The notes beneath the pieces were generated by a model that had not been told where the DNA came from, made no database searches, and saw nothing but the letters and a program-made list of their open reading frames with translations. Source: Chlamydiota bacterium (GTDB lineage: Bacteria; Chlamydiota; Chlamydiia; Chlamydiales; Rhabdochlamydiaceae). Taken from it: a stretch of 5,421 bases of DNA. The stretch is taken from NCBI GenBank assembly GCA_013041585.1, contig JABEVM010000078.1, positions 1 to 5,421 on the forward strand, read 5' to 3'. The translations under genes and the position numbers were made by a program. This document shows, one piece after another, positions 1 through 5,421 of this stretch (the stretch's first letter is position 1; every line of letters starts with the position of its first letter).

Positions 1-1127
1 GAAATCACTGCATCTTCTTCATGAGAATATGCATTTTTTTGAAGATCTAGCTTCAGCGGAAGAAAGGAAAAAGCTTCACTTACTTTTTTTCTGATCAAAG
101 GGGTATTTTCTCCGATTCCTCCAGTGAATACCAAAATGTCAATACCTCCTAGACTTGCAATCATAGACCCAATAAAACTGTTCAATCGATGCACATACAT
201 ATCAATAGCAAGTTGTGCGCGCTCAACTCCCTTTGAAGCCGCAGTAATTATGTCTCGCATATCACTCGAGATTCCAGAAATGCCCAAAAGACCGGATTGA
301 TGATTAAGAACCTTATTGAGGCCATCGATGGTTATCCCTTCTTTTCTCAACAAATAGAGAATGATTCCAGGATCAATGGTTCCCGATCGAGTATCCATCA
401 TTAATCCTTCCAAAGGAGTAAACCCCATCGTTGTATCGATGCTTTTCCCATTTTTGATAGCACATAAAGAAGATCCTGAGCCAAGATGACAAACGACTAT
501 TCTCTGCATTTGCAGGTTACACTGAAGAAATTCAGCAGCGCGATGCGAACAATATTGATGACTAATGCCATGAAATCCATAACGACGAATACCTTCTTCT
601 CTCCAGGCATAAGGACCAGGGTAAAGGGCATGAGCAAGCGGCAATGTTTGATGAAATCCTGTATCAAAAACAGCAAACTGAGGTTTATCCTTAAAAAGAG
701 ATTCCGCTGCTTCGATGCCATCCAGATTAGCAAGATTGTGAATGGTGGCTATGTCAGCAAGAGTTCGAATTTTTTCTTTAATCTTAGATGTGATCAAAAC
801 GCTTTTTGTGAACTCGCTTCCTCCATGAACAATACGATGTCCTACTGCATCAATTTCATTTAGATTATTTAAAACGGCTGTTTTTCCATTACATAGGGTT
901 TGAATAATATGCGTTAGGTTCTCTTTCGTAGAAACAAGCCCGATCTCTTCCGAATAGGTAATTCCCGTATCATTTTTAACTTTCAAAAGAGCCTTTTTGC
1001 TATCCTCTTTCCATTCCAAATGAGATTCCCAAATCGGAGGAACGGATTCAACAGGAAGTTGGTTTCCAAAGAGATATAGAGAGCATTTTATGCTGCTAGA
1101 TCCAGTGTTCACTACGAAAATTTTCAT
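1..1127 (-). CDS. ackA: Acetate kinase, 3' end beyond the window
   Basis: Cytoplasmic enzyme that interconverts acetyl phosphate + ADP and acetate + ATP; in the ATP-forming direction it ends acetate fermentation. The minus strand reads open from ATG at 1127-1125 for 375 codons plus two bases and leaves the window without a stop. The family is about 400 residues, so about 25 are missing. Seen: the N-terminal phosphate-binding motif NTGSSSIK (residues 7-14), GHRIVHGG with the conserved Arg98, HNLAN with His130, FDTGFHQTLP with catalytic Asp155, RRYGFHGISH (181-190), HLGSGSSL (214-221), DTRSG with catalytic Arg247, and the ATP-site motif FTGGIGENTP (334-343). The conserved C-terminal Glu should lie just beyond the edge. 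Several non-catalytic motif positions differ from typical AckA (HNPAN, FDTAFHQ, FHGTSH, HLGNGAS), which suggests a paralogue. No Shine-Dalgarno is visible before the ATG. It is transcribed divergently from the phosphorylase. The family is certain; the physiological direction is inferred. Confidence 0.95.
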   Translation of the reverse strand, partial: MKIFVVNTGSSSIKCSLYLFGNQLPVESVPPIWESHLEWKEDSKKALLKVKNDTGITYSEEIGLVSTKENLTHIIQTLCNGKTAVLNNLNEIDAVGHRIVHGGSEFTKSVLITSKIKEKIRTLADIATIHNLANLDGIEAAESLFKDKPQFAVFDTGFHQTLPLAHALYPGPYAWREEGIRRYGFHGISHQYCSHRAAEFLQCNLQMQRIVVCHLGSGSSLCAIKNGKSIDTTMGFTPLEGLMMDTRSGTIDPGIILYLLRKEGITIDGLNKVLNHQSGLLGISGISSDMRDIITAASKGVERAQLAIDMYVHRLNSFIGSMIASLGGIDILVFTGGIGENTPLIRKKVSEAFSFLPLKLDLQKNAYSHEEDAVI

Positions 1128-1162
1128 GATTTAAAAAAGTGCATACATTTACCCATAGTTAC

Positions 1163-1190
1163 TTGACATGATTATTATCTTTCCTATATC
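1163..1190 (+). promoter_or_regulatory. Candidate sigma70 promoter for the phosphorylase gene
   Basis: A perfect -35 hexamer TTGACA (1163-1168) is followed after 16 bases by TATATC (1185-1190), matching four of six -10 positions. Transcription would start near 1197, giving a leader of about 43 bases before the ATG at 1240. It lies in the only gap between two divergent genes, where a promoter is expected. Predicted by eye only. Confidence 0.5.
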
Positions 1191-1211
1191 AGCAATCTCA
1201 GTTGGGTTCAA
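1183..1211 (-). promoter_or_regulatory. Candidate promoter for ackA, overlapping the divergent one
   Basis: On the minus strand TTGAAC (1211-1206) is separated by 17 bases from TATAGG (1188-1183). Each hexamer is an imperfect match. The -10 shares bases with the -10 of the opposite promoter at 1185-1190, so both could hardly be occupied together. The leader to the ackA start at 1127 would be about 50 bases. It is weaker than the divergent candidate, and other AT-rich hexamers in the gap could serve instead. Confidence 0.27.
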
Positions 1212-1213
1212 CT
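1200..1213. repeat. Short inverted repeat in the divergent region
   Basis: AGTTG and CAACT flank a GGTT spacer, forming a 14-base hyphenated palindrome. It sits at the predicted start of the phosphorylase transcript and over the candidate ackA -35 element, a plausible place for an operator or small leader hairpin. Five-base arms can arise by chance, so function is speculative. Confidence 0.25.
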
Positions 1214-1239
1214 TTTTACTTGTGAAAATGGGAAACTAA

Positions 1240-2931
1240 ATGATAAAGGACAGCGAAACAATAGCCTACTTTTCCATGGAAATAGCTCTGGAAGAAGGCA
1301 TTCCTACTTATAGTGGCGGCCTAGGCATTTTAGCGGGCGATATGCTACGTTCCGCAGCAGATCTAAAGCTTCCATTCGTTGCAGTTACTCTTCTTTATCG
1401 TAAAGGATACTTCTATCAAAAACTAGATGCTCAAGGGAACCAAAGCGAAATGCCTGTGGAATGGGTGGTATCGGATTTTGTACAAGAACTTCCATCTCAT
1501 GTAGAGGTAAGCGTTGAAGGAAGAAAAATTCAAGTAAAAGCCTGGCAATACCTCATGAAAAGCAAAGAAGGCTATAGTATCCCTGTCTATTTATTGGATA
1601 CCGATTTGCCAGAAAACAGTGAATGGGATAGAACCTTGACTCATTTTCTTTATGGAGGCGACCAATATTATCGATTTTGCCAAGAGATCATATTGGGAAT
1701 TGGTGGCGTTAGGATATTGCGAGCGCTCGGCTACGATCAGATTAGACGATTTCATATGAATGAAGGACATGCAAGTCTTTTAGCACTTGAGCTATTAGAC
1801 GAGGCTGCAAGACAAGCAAACAAAAAAGTGTTCACTCACGAAGAAGTTGAAATTGTTAAAAAACAGTGCATTTTTACTACTCATACTCCAGTAGTAGCAG
1901 GTCACGACAAATTTCCGCTGGATATGGTAAAAAAAGTTCTCCAACGAGAAGAAATCTTTGACATGAAAGAAGTTTTTTGTTGCGAGGGGGTTCTAAATAT
2001 GACCTTCTTAGCCTTAAATCTTAGTCACTATGTAAACGGGGTAGCAAAGCGGCATGGGGAAATTTCTCGTCTCATGTTTGCTAAATATACTATTGATTCC
2101 ATTACAAATGGCGTTCATGCGGCAACATGGGTATCTCCATCTTTTCAGGAATTATATGATCGCCACATCCCAGGTTGGCGAGAAGATAATTTTAGTTTGC
2201 GATCTGCTCTTAGCATCCCTAATCTCGAGATTTGGAATGCACACTTTACGCAGAAAAAGCTGCTCATTGAATATGTGAATCAAGAGACCAATGAGGGACT
2301 GGACTTTGATGTTCTAACTATAGGCTTTGCAAGACGATCAGCGACATATAAACGAGGGGGCCTTCTCTTCCACGATATCATGAAGCTTAAGGAATTGGTA
2401 AATAAAGCTGGACGGATTCAAATCATATACGCAGGAAAGGCTCATCCACAAGATCAGCCTGGAAAAGATGCGATCCAATATATATTTCAAATTAAAGAAC
2501 TATTAAAACAATCAATTAAGATTGTGTATCTTGAAAATTATGACTTTGAAATAGCTCAGAAAATGATTTCAGGAGTTGATATTTGGCTTAATACGCCCCA
2601 AATTCCTATGGAAGCCTCCGGAACAAGTGGAATGAAGGCAGCATTAAATGGAATACCTATGCTCAGCATACCTGATGGCTGGTGGATTGAGGGCTGTATC
2701 GAAAAAATAACGGGATGGACATTTGGCGAAAATCTCAAAAATGGCACTACAAACACAGATACATCAGATGCGAATGCTCTTTATGACAAATTACAAAACG
2801 TTGTTATTCCCACTTTCTACGATCGTGATCGGTTTATCAATGTTATGCGCCATTGCATTGCTCTGAATGGCTCTTTCTTTAACACTCAGCGAATGTTGCA
2901 GCAGTACGTCACAAAAGCATATTTTCTTTGA
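1240..2931 (+). CDS. glgP: Alpha-glucan (glycogen) phosphorylase, short GT35 type
   Basis: PLP-dependent cytoplasmic enzyme that removes terminal glucose from alpha-1,4-glucans with inorganic phosphate, giving glucose-1-phosphate. Seen: the N-terminal block AYFSMEIAL (residues 9-17) followed by the glycine-rich YSGGLGILAGD; HMNEGHAS (172-179); FTTHTPVVAGHDKFP (from 212), the active-site histidine region; ATYKRGG (368-374), with Lys371 and Arg372 matching the phosphate-binding Lys/Arg; and EASGTSGMKAALNG, whose Lys466 is the expected PLP Schiff-base lysine, followed by DGWWIEG. SGTSGMK and DGWWIEG are typical of the short bacterial/archaeal branch, not the roughly 800-residue glycogen phosphorylases (SGTGNMK, DGANVE). 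At 563 residues it lacks the long N-terminal regulatory region of animal enzymes, so allosteric control of that kind is not expected. The ATG follows GGGA with six bases between. It lies 146 bases before the ATPase operon, on the same strand. Exact substrate (glycogen or maltodextrin) cannot be told. Confidence 0.92.
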   Translation: MIKDSETIAYFSMEIALEEGIPTYSGGLGILAGDMLRSAADLKLPFVAVTLLYRKGYFYQKLDAQGNQSEMPVEWVVSDFVQELPSHVEVSVEGRKIQVKAWQYLMKSKEGYSIPVYLLDTDLPENSEWDRTLTHFLYGGDQYYRFCQEIILGIGGVRILRALGYDQIRRFHMNEGHASLLALELLDEAARQANKKVFTHEEVEIVKKQCIFTTHTPVVAGHDKFPLDMVKKVLQREEIFDMKEVFCCEGVLNMTFLALNLSHYVNGVAKRHGEISRLMFAKYTIDSITNGVHAATWVSPSFQELYDRHIPGWREDNFSLRSALSIPNLEIWNAHFTQKKLLIEYVNQETNEGLDFDVLTIGFARRSATYKRGGLLFHDIMKLKELVNKAGRIQIIYAGKAHPQDQPGKDAIQYIFQIKELLKQSIKIVYLENYDFEIAQKMISGVDIWLNTPQIPMEASGTSGMKAALNGIPMLSIPDGWWIEGCIEKITGWTFGENLKNGTTNTDTSDANALYDKLQNVVIPTFYDRDRFINVMRHCIALNGSFFNTQRMLQQYVTKAYFL

Positions 2932-2978
2932 AAATTTGCCAATTTATTCGATCAACCGAAGCTTAGCAAGTAAAACAA

Positions 2979-3007
2979 TTGATAAAATTTTTCGAGACAG
3001 GTATACG
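2979..3007 (+). promoter_or_regulatory. Candidate promoter for the alternate ATPase operon
   Basis: TTGATA (2979-2984, five of six -35 positions) and TATACG (3002-3007, four of six -10 positions) are exactly 17 bases apart in the gap between the phosphorylase and atpD. Transcription would start near 3014, leaving a leader of about 65 bases. No convincing GC-rich hairpin with a U-tract follows the phosphorylase, so read-through from that gene is also possible. Confidence 0.4.
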
Positions 3008-3045
3008 GAAAGATAGGGTGTCGATGCAGAAGATTTAATCACAAA

Positions 3046-3058
3046 TCGATTTTATCGA
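3046..3058. repeat. Small palindrome upstream of atpD
   Basis: TCGAT and ATCGA flank TTT about 20 bases before the atpD start. The five-base stem is AT-rich and the following T-run is 8 bases away, so it is unlikely to be a terminator. It could be a minor leader hairpin or a protein site, or chance. Confidence 0.2.
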
Positions 3059-3077
3059 AAACCTTATTTTTTTAAAA

Positions 3078-4514
3078 ATGGTTTTCGTGATGAACGATGC
3101 AAAAATAACAAATCTCGGGATGATTGTAGCAGTCAAAGGAAGCATTATTGATGCCAAATTTGAAAATGAATTACCCTCCATTAATTCACTATTGCGCACT
3201 GGCAAGAACCAACAAATTGTCATTGAGGTTCAAACTCATCTCAGCCCAAATACAGTTAGAGGAATAGCACTCACCCCTGTTCAAGGGTTAGCAAGAGGAG
3301 ATCCAATAGAAGATACCCGTGAGCCAATAAAAGTTCCAGTTGGTCCAAATACACTTTCTCGCATGTTCAATGTTTTTGGGCAAACTGTTGATAATAAAGG
3401 TGCAATTTCTGATGTAAACTGGCGATCGATACATAACCCTCCTCCTATACTTTCTAGAAGACCTATAGAATCTGAAATTTTTCAAACAGGCATCAAAATC
3501 ATCGATGTGCTCATGCCCCTTGAACGAGGAGGCAAAGCCGGGCTTTTTGGTGGAGCGGGTGTTGGAAAAACAGTTTTATTGACAGAGATGATTCACAATA
3601 CAGCTGGTGCTTACAAAGGGGTAAGCATTTTTTGTGGCATAGGTGAACGCTGTCGAGAAGGTGAAGAATTATACCGAGAAATGGCGAATACAGGTGTTCT
3701 TCCTCACATGCTCATGGTTTTTGGGCAAATGAATGAAATGCCAGGTTGTCGTTTTAGAGTGGGACACGCCGCATTGACCATGGCAGAATATTTTCGTGAT
3801 GAAGAGCGAAAAGATGTCTTGCTGCTTATCGATAATATTTTTCGTTTTATTCAAGCAGGCTCAGAAGTTTCTGGTCTTATGGGTCGCCTCCCTTCACGTT
3901 TGGGTTATCAGCCCACGCTGAGTACCGAATTGTCTGCCCTCGAGGAGCGTATTTCCAATACCGAAGCTGGAGCCATTACTTCCATTCAAGCTGTTTATGT
4001 ACCAGCCGATGACGTCACAGATCCAGCAGCCGTGCACACTTTCTCCCATCTCTCGGCCACTATTGTGTTGTCTCGCAAGCGTGCCAGTGAAGGTCTTTAT
4101 CCAGCTATTGATCCTCTTAAATCAAATTCAAAGATGTTAACACCTGGTATTGCAGGAGCTCGTCATTATCATCTCGCACAAGAAATCAAGAAGACTCTTT
4201 CGCAATATGAGGACATCAAAGACATTATCGCAATACTTGGATTTGAACAACTCTCTCAAGAAGATAAAAATCTTGTGCTCCGCGCTAGAAGATTGGAGAG
4301 ATTTCTCACTCAACCATTTTTTACAACAGAGTCTTTCACTAGCACTCAAGGTAAAATGGTCAAACTATCTGATGCACTTGACGGCTGCGAAAGAATTTTG
4401 CGAGATGAATTCAAGGATTTTCCAGAAAAATCTCTTTATATGATTGGCTCTATCGATGAAGCGCTGCAAAAGAAGGACAAAAAGCAAAGTACTAGTGAAG
4501 AGAGGATAACATGA
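3078..4514 (+). CDS. atpD: Alternate F1 (N-type) ATPase subunit beta
   Basis: Catalytic subunit of the F1 head; three copies alternate with alpha and make or hydrolyse ATP at the inner face of the membrane. Seen: an N-terminal beta-barrel (to about residue 85); Walker A GGAGVGKT (158-165, Lys164); GERCREGEELY with catalytic Glu190; Walker B LLLID ending at Asp252; and adenine-site Tyr341 in GLYPAIDP. The C-terminal helical domain has EQLSQED (390-396) where standard beta has DELSEED. GERCREGEE, IDNIFRFIQAGSEVSG and FLTQPFFTTE are, from memory, typical of the alternate beta branch. At 478 residues the length is normal. The start is uncertain: ATG at 3078 and ATG at 3090 (residue 5) are both possible, neither with a clear Shine-Dalgarno; beginning at 3090 would resemble the family N terminus better. 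It is the first gene of the operon, and its stop overlaps the atpC start by four bases (ATGA), implying coupled translation. Na+ rather than H+ specificity is inferred from operon type only. Confidence 0.97.
   Translation: MVFVMNDAKITNLGMIVAVKGSIIDAKFENELPSINSLLRTGKNQQIVIEVQTHLSPNTVRGIALTPVQGLARGDPIEDTREPIKVPVGPNTLSRMFNVFGQTVDNKGAISDVNWRSIHNPPPILSRRPIESEIFQTGIKIIDVLMPLERGGKAGLFGGAGVGKTVLLTEMIHNTAGAYKGVSIFCGIGERCREGEELYREMANTGVLPHMLMVFGQMNEMPGCRFRVGHAALTMAEYFRDEERKDVLLLIDNIFRFIQAGSEVSGLMGRLPSRLGYQPTLSTELSALEERISNTEAGAITSIQAVYVPADDVTDPAAVHTFSHLSATIVLSRKRASEGLYPAIDPLKSNSKMLTPGIAGARHYHLAQEIKKTLSQYEDIKDIIAILGFEQLSQEDKNLVLRARRLERFLTQPFFTTESFTSTQGKMVKLSDALDGCERILRDEFKDFPEKSLYMIGSIDEALQKKDKKQSTSEERIT
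4501..4506 (+). promoter_or_regulatory. Ribosome binding site of atpC
   Basis: AGAGGA lies within the last codons of atpD, four bases before the atpC ATG at 4511. It supports that start and re-initiation at the ATGA overlap. Confidence 0.55.
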
Positions 4515-4903
4515 ATCTCAAGATTTCTATTCCGTCGGAGGTAATTCTCGAAAAAACTGGTGTGACACGTATTGTGGCTGAAAGTCCCAATGGTTTTTTT
4601 GGATTGCTCCCGGCGCGCCTCGATTGCACGGCTTGTCTAGTGCCTGGTGTTTTATTTTACGAAACAGAGGAAGAAGGAGAACGGTTCATAGCTGTAGATG
4701 AGGGGCTGCTGGTTAAAGTAGGTCCAGATGTTCATGTATCGGTTAGAAATGCGGTGATTGCTAATGAACTCGGTACTATTCACCAAATTATACAGGATCA
4801 AATTTTAGCACGATCTGAACAAGAAAAGCGCATTCGCTCAATGTTAGCCAAATTAGAAAGTGATTTTGTCAGACATTTAATGGAGTTCGTTCATCATGGA
4901 TAA
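4511..4903 (+). CDS. atpC: Alternate F1 (N-type) ATPase subunit epsilon
   Basis: Small central-stalk subunit that binds gamma and the c-ring and, in ordinary F-ATPases, can inhibit ATP hydrolysis through its C-terminal helices. Seen: 130 residues, near the usual length; a beta-rich N-terminal domain of about 85 residues; NGFFGLLPARLDCTACLVPG (27-46), matching the family pattern G-x-LP-x(n)-L-x-PG; and a charged helical C-terminal part (about 88-128). ATPase epsilon is otherwise weakly conserved, so position directly after atpD is part of the argument. It overlaps atpD by four bases and atpQ by eight, indicating tight translational coupling. Whether its C-terminal helices act as a brake here cannot be judged from sequence. 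Confidence 0.93.
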   Translation: MNLKISIPSEVILEKTGVTRIVAESPNGFFGLLPARLDCTACLVPGVLFYETEEEGERFIAVDEGLLVKVGPDVHVSVRNAVIANELGTIHQIIQDQILARSEQEKRIRSMLAKLESDFVRHLMEFVHHG

Positions 4904-5201
4904 AGAAGAGCCTCCTAAAAAGAAAAATTTTCGTGAAGAGGCTATAAAAAAGGAAGCTAGGAAACTCAAAGCCAGAAGCAAAAAAGAGGTAAACCCCTGG
5001 TGGGGTTTTAGTTTGTTTGGGTTGGTAGGATGGGCCGTTGTTATTCCTGTATTGATAGGCATTTTTGTAGGTATGTTTCTAGATCATCGTTACGCAGGCC
5101 ATTCATGGACAATCTCACTACTTCTTGCTGGTATCTGCGTCGGAGTAATTCTGGCTTTCTATTTGCTCGCAAGAGAACTATTTAAGAATAAGGACGAGTG
5201 A
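4896..5201 (+). CDS. atpQ: N-ATPase membrane subunit AtpQ (AtpI/AtpZ-like)
   Basis: Small inner-membrane protein of 101 residues. Residues 1-32 are strongly charged (rich in Lys, Glu and Arg) and probably helical in the cytoplasm. Two membrane segments follow, about 38-62 and 71-92, joined by the short loop DHRYAGHS; Pro51 lies inside the first. NPWWGFSLFGLVGW (33-46) at the start of the first segment, and the loop with Asp63, fit the AtpQ group of AtpI/AtpZ-like proteins as I know it. AtpI-type proteins have been linked to assembly of the c-ring and to Mg2+ or Ca2+ transport; the exact role of AtpQ is not settled. The start overlaps the atpC end by eight bases, and GGAG (4882-4885) lies ten bases before the ATG. 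Third position in the operon matches the N-ATPase order. Confidence 0.87.
   Translation: MDKEEPPKKKNFREEAIKKEARKLKARSKKEVNPWWGFSLFGLVGWAVVIPVLIGIFVGMFLDHRYAGHSWTISLLLAGICVGVILAFYLLARELFKNKDE
5190..5194 (+). promoter_or_regulatory. Ribosome binding site of atpR
   Basis: AAGGA within the last codons of atpQ lies eight bases before the ATG at 5203, an ideal spacing. It confirms the start of the otherwise incomplete atpR gene. Confidence 0.55.
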
Positions 5202-5202
5202 A

Positions 5203-5421
5203 ATGGATTCAATCGAAATAGGAATGTTGTGTCTTTCTTTTGTCACTGGGCTGGGAGTTGGCATTATTTTTTATTTTGGTTTGTGGTGGACTATTTTGAA
5301 ATTTTCTTCAAAACGTTTAATGCTTTGGTGGTGGGCGAGTTTTATAATTAGGATAACAATTGTTTTATCTATTTTTTACTTGGTTGCCAATGAACATTTA
5401 GCAAGATATGCAGTTATATTA
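5203..5421 (+). CDS. atpR: N-ATPase membrane subunit AtpR, 3' end beyond the window
   Basis: An ATG one base after the atpQ stop opens a frame that runs 73 codons to the window edge without a stop. Proteins of this family are around 100 residues, so the last quarter or so is probably missing. Seen: a first membrane segment (about residues 6-32) containing GVGIIFYFGLWWT (18-30), and a second (about 40-62) that begins LWWWASFIIR. Arg50 lies inside the second segment. As I recall, AtpR subunits carry conserved membrane-embedded arginines proposed to face the ion-binding glutamates of the c-ring; the GLWWT pattern and Arg50 fit that description. Its place after atpQ matches the N-ATPase order, with atpB (subunit a) expected next. 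Function beyond membership of the complex is not established. Confidence 0.87.
   Translation, partial: MDSIEIGMLCLSFVTGLGVGIIFYFGLWWTILKFSSKRLMLWWWASFIIRITIVLSIFYLVANEHLARYAVIL

Noticed and set aside
486..863. Open frame of 125 codons on the plus strand
   Set aside because: It lies wholly antisense to ackA, whose protein carries all family motifs across this stretch; the plus-strand protein has no recognisable domain.
1..1127. Possibility that the acetate kinase is a broken gene, since no complete open frame is bounded within the window
   Set aside because: Translating the minus strand by hand from 1127 gives one unbroken frame to the edge with every expected motif in order; it is merely cut by the window.
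1222..1239. Tiny frame GTG-AAA-ATG-GGA-AAC-TAA directly before the phosphorylase start
   Set aside because: Five codons with no ribosome binding site of its own and no attenuation-like codon run; its bases serve as the phosphorylase ribosome binding region.
3046..3075. Palindrome followed by a T-run as a rho-independent terminator
   Set aside because: The stem is only five mostly AT pairs and the T-run is separated by several bases, too weak for intrinsic termination.
4150..4443. Open frame of 97 codons overlapping atpD in another frame
   Set aside because: The atpD frame through here encodes the conserved C-terminal domain of beta; the alternative protein has no family features.
4877..5062. 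Minus-strand open frame across the atpC/atpQ junction
   Set aside because: It is antisense to atpQ, which has a coherent two-helix membrane protein sequence and operon position.

Overview
The window is a compact energy-metabolism locus from a bacterium of moderately AT-rich composition. It holds a divergently oriented acetate kinase gene (minus strand, 3' end beyond the window), a short-type alpha-glucan phosphorylase gene (plus strand), and the first four genes of an alternate F-type ATPase operon of the N-ATPase (predicted Na+-translocating) kind. All six genes are open and look functional. There are no RNA genes, mobile elements or CRISPR repeats.

Layout: 1-1127 (minus) is ackA, codons 1-375 of about 400. 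1128-1239 is a divergent intergenic region with a good sigma70-like promoter for the phosphorylase and a weaker, overlapping candidate for ackA. 1240-2931 (plus) is a 563-residue GT35 alpha-glucan phosphorylase. 2932-3077 is a gap with a candidate promoter for the ATPase operon and no convincing terminator. 3078-4514 is atpD (beta), 4511-4903 atpC (epsilon), 4896-5201 atpQ (AtpI/AtpZ-like) and 5203-5421 atpR (open at the window edge). The order beta-epsilon-Q-R, with beta and epsilon leading and two small membrane proteins following, is the signature of N-ATPase operons (known order atpDCQRBEFAG). Ordinary F-ATPase operons end with beta and epsilon. The genes for a, c, b, alpha and gamma should lie just downstream.

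How the genes may work together (inference): phosphorolysis of stored glucan yields glucose-1-phosphate without spending ATP. Acetate kinase makes ATP from acetyl phosphate by substrate-level phosphorylation. The alternate ATPase could spend that ATP to expel cations when respiration is limited. As far as I recall, related clusters in other bacteria combine acetate kinase, phosphoketolase, glucan phosphorylase, stress proteins and the alternate ATPase. A phosphoketolase gene near the left edge would strengthen this reading.

The organism cannot be fixed from this window. Base composition plus an alternate ATPase operon would fit a Legionella-like gammaproteobacterium or an environmental chlamydia, but both are guesses. 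This is a known, if uncommon, type of system rather than a clearly undescribed one. The less ordinary points are the gene grouping, the divergent acetate kinase motifs and the overlapping divergent promoters.
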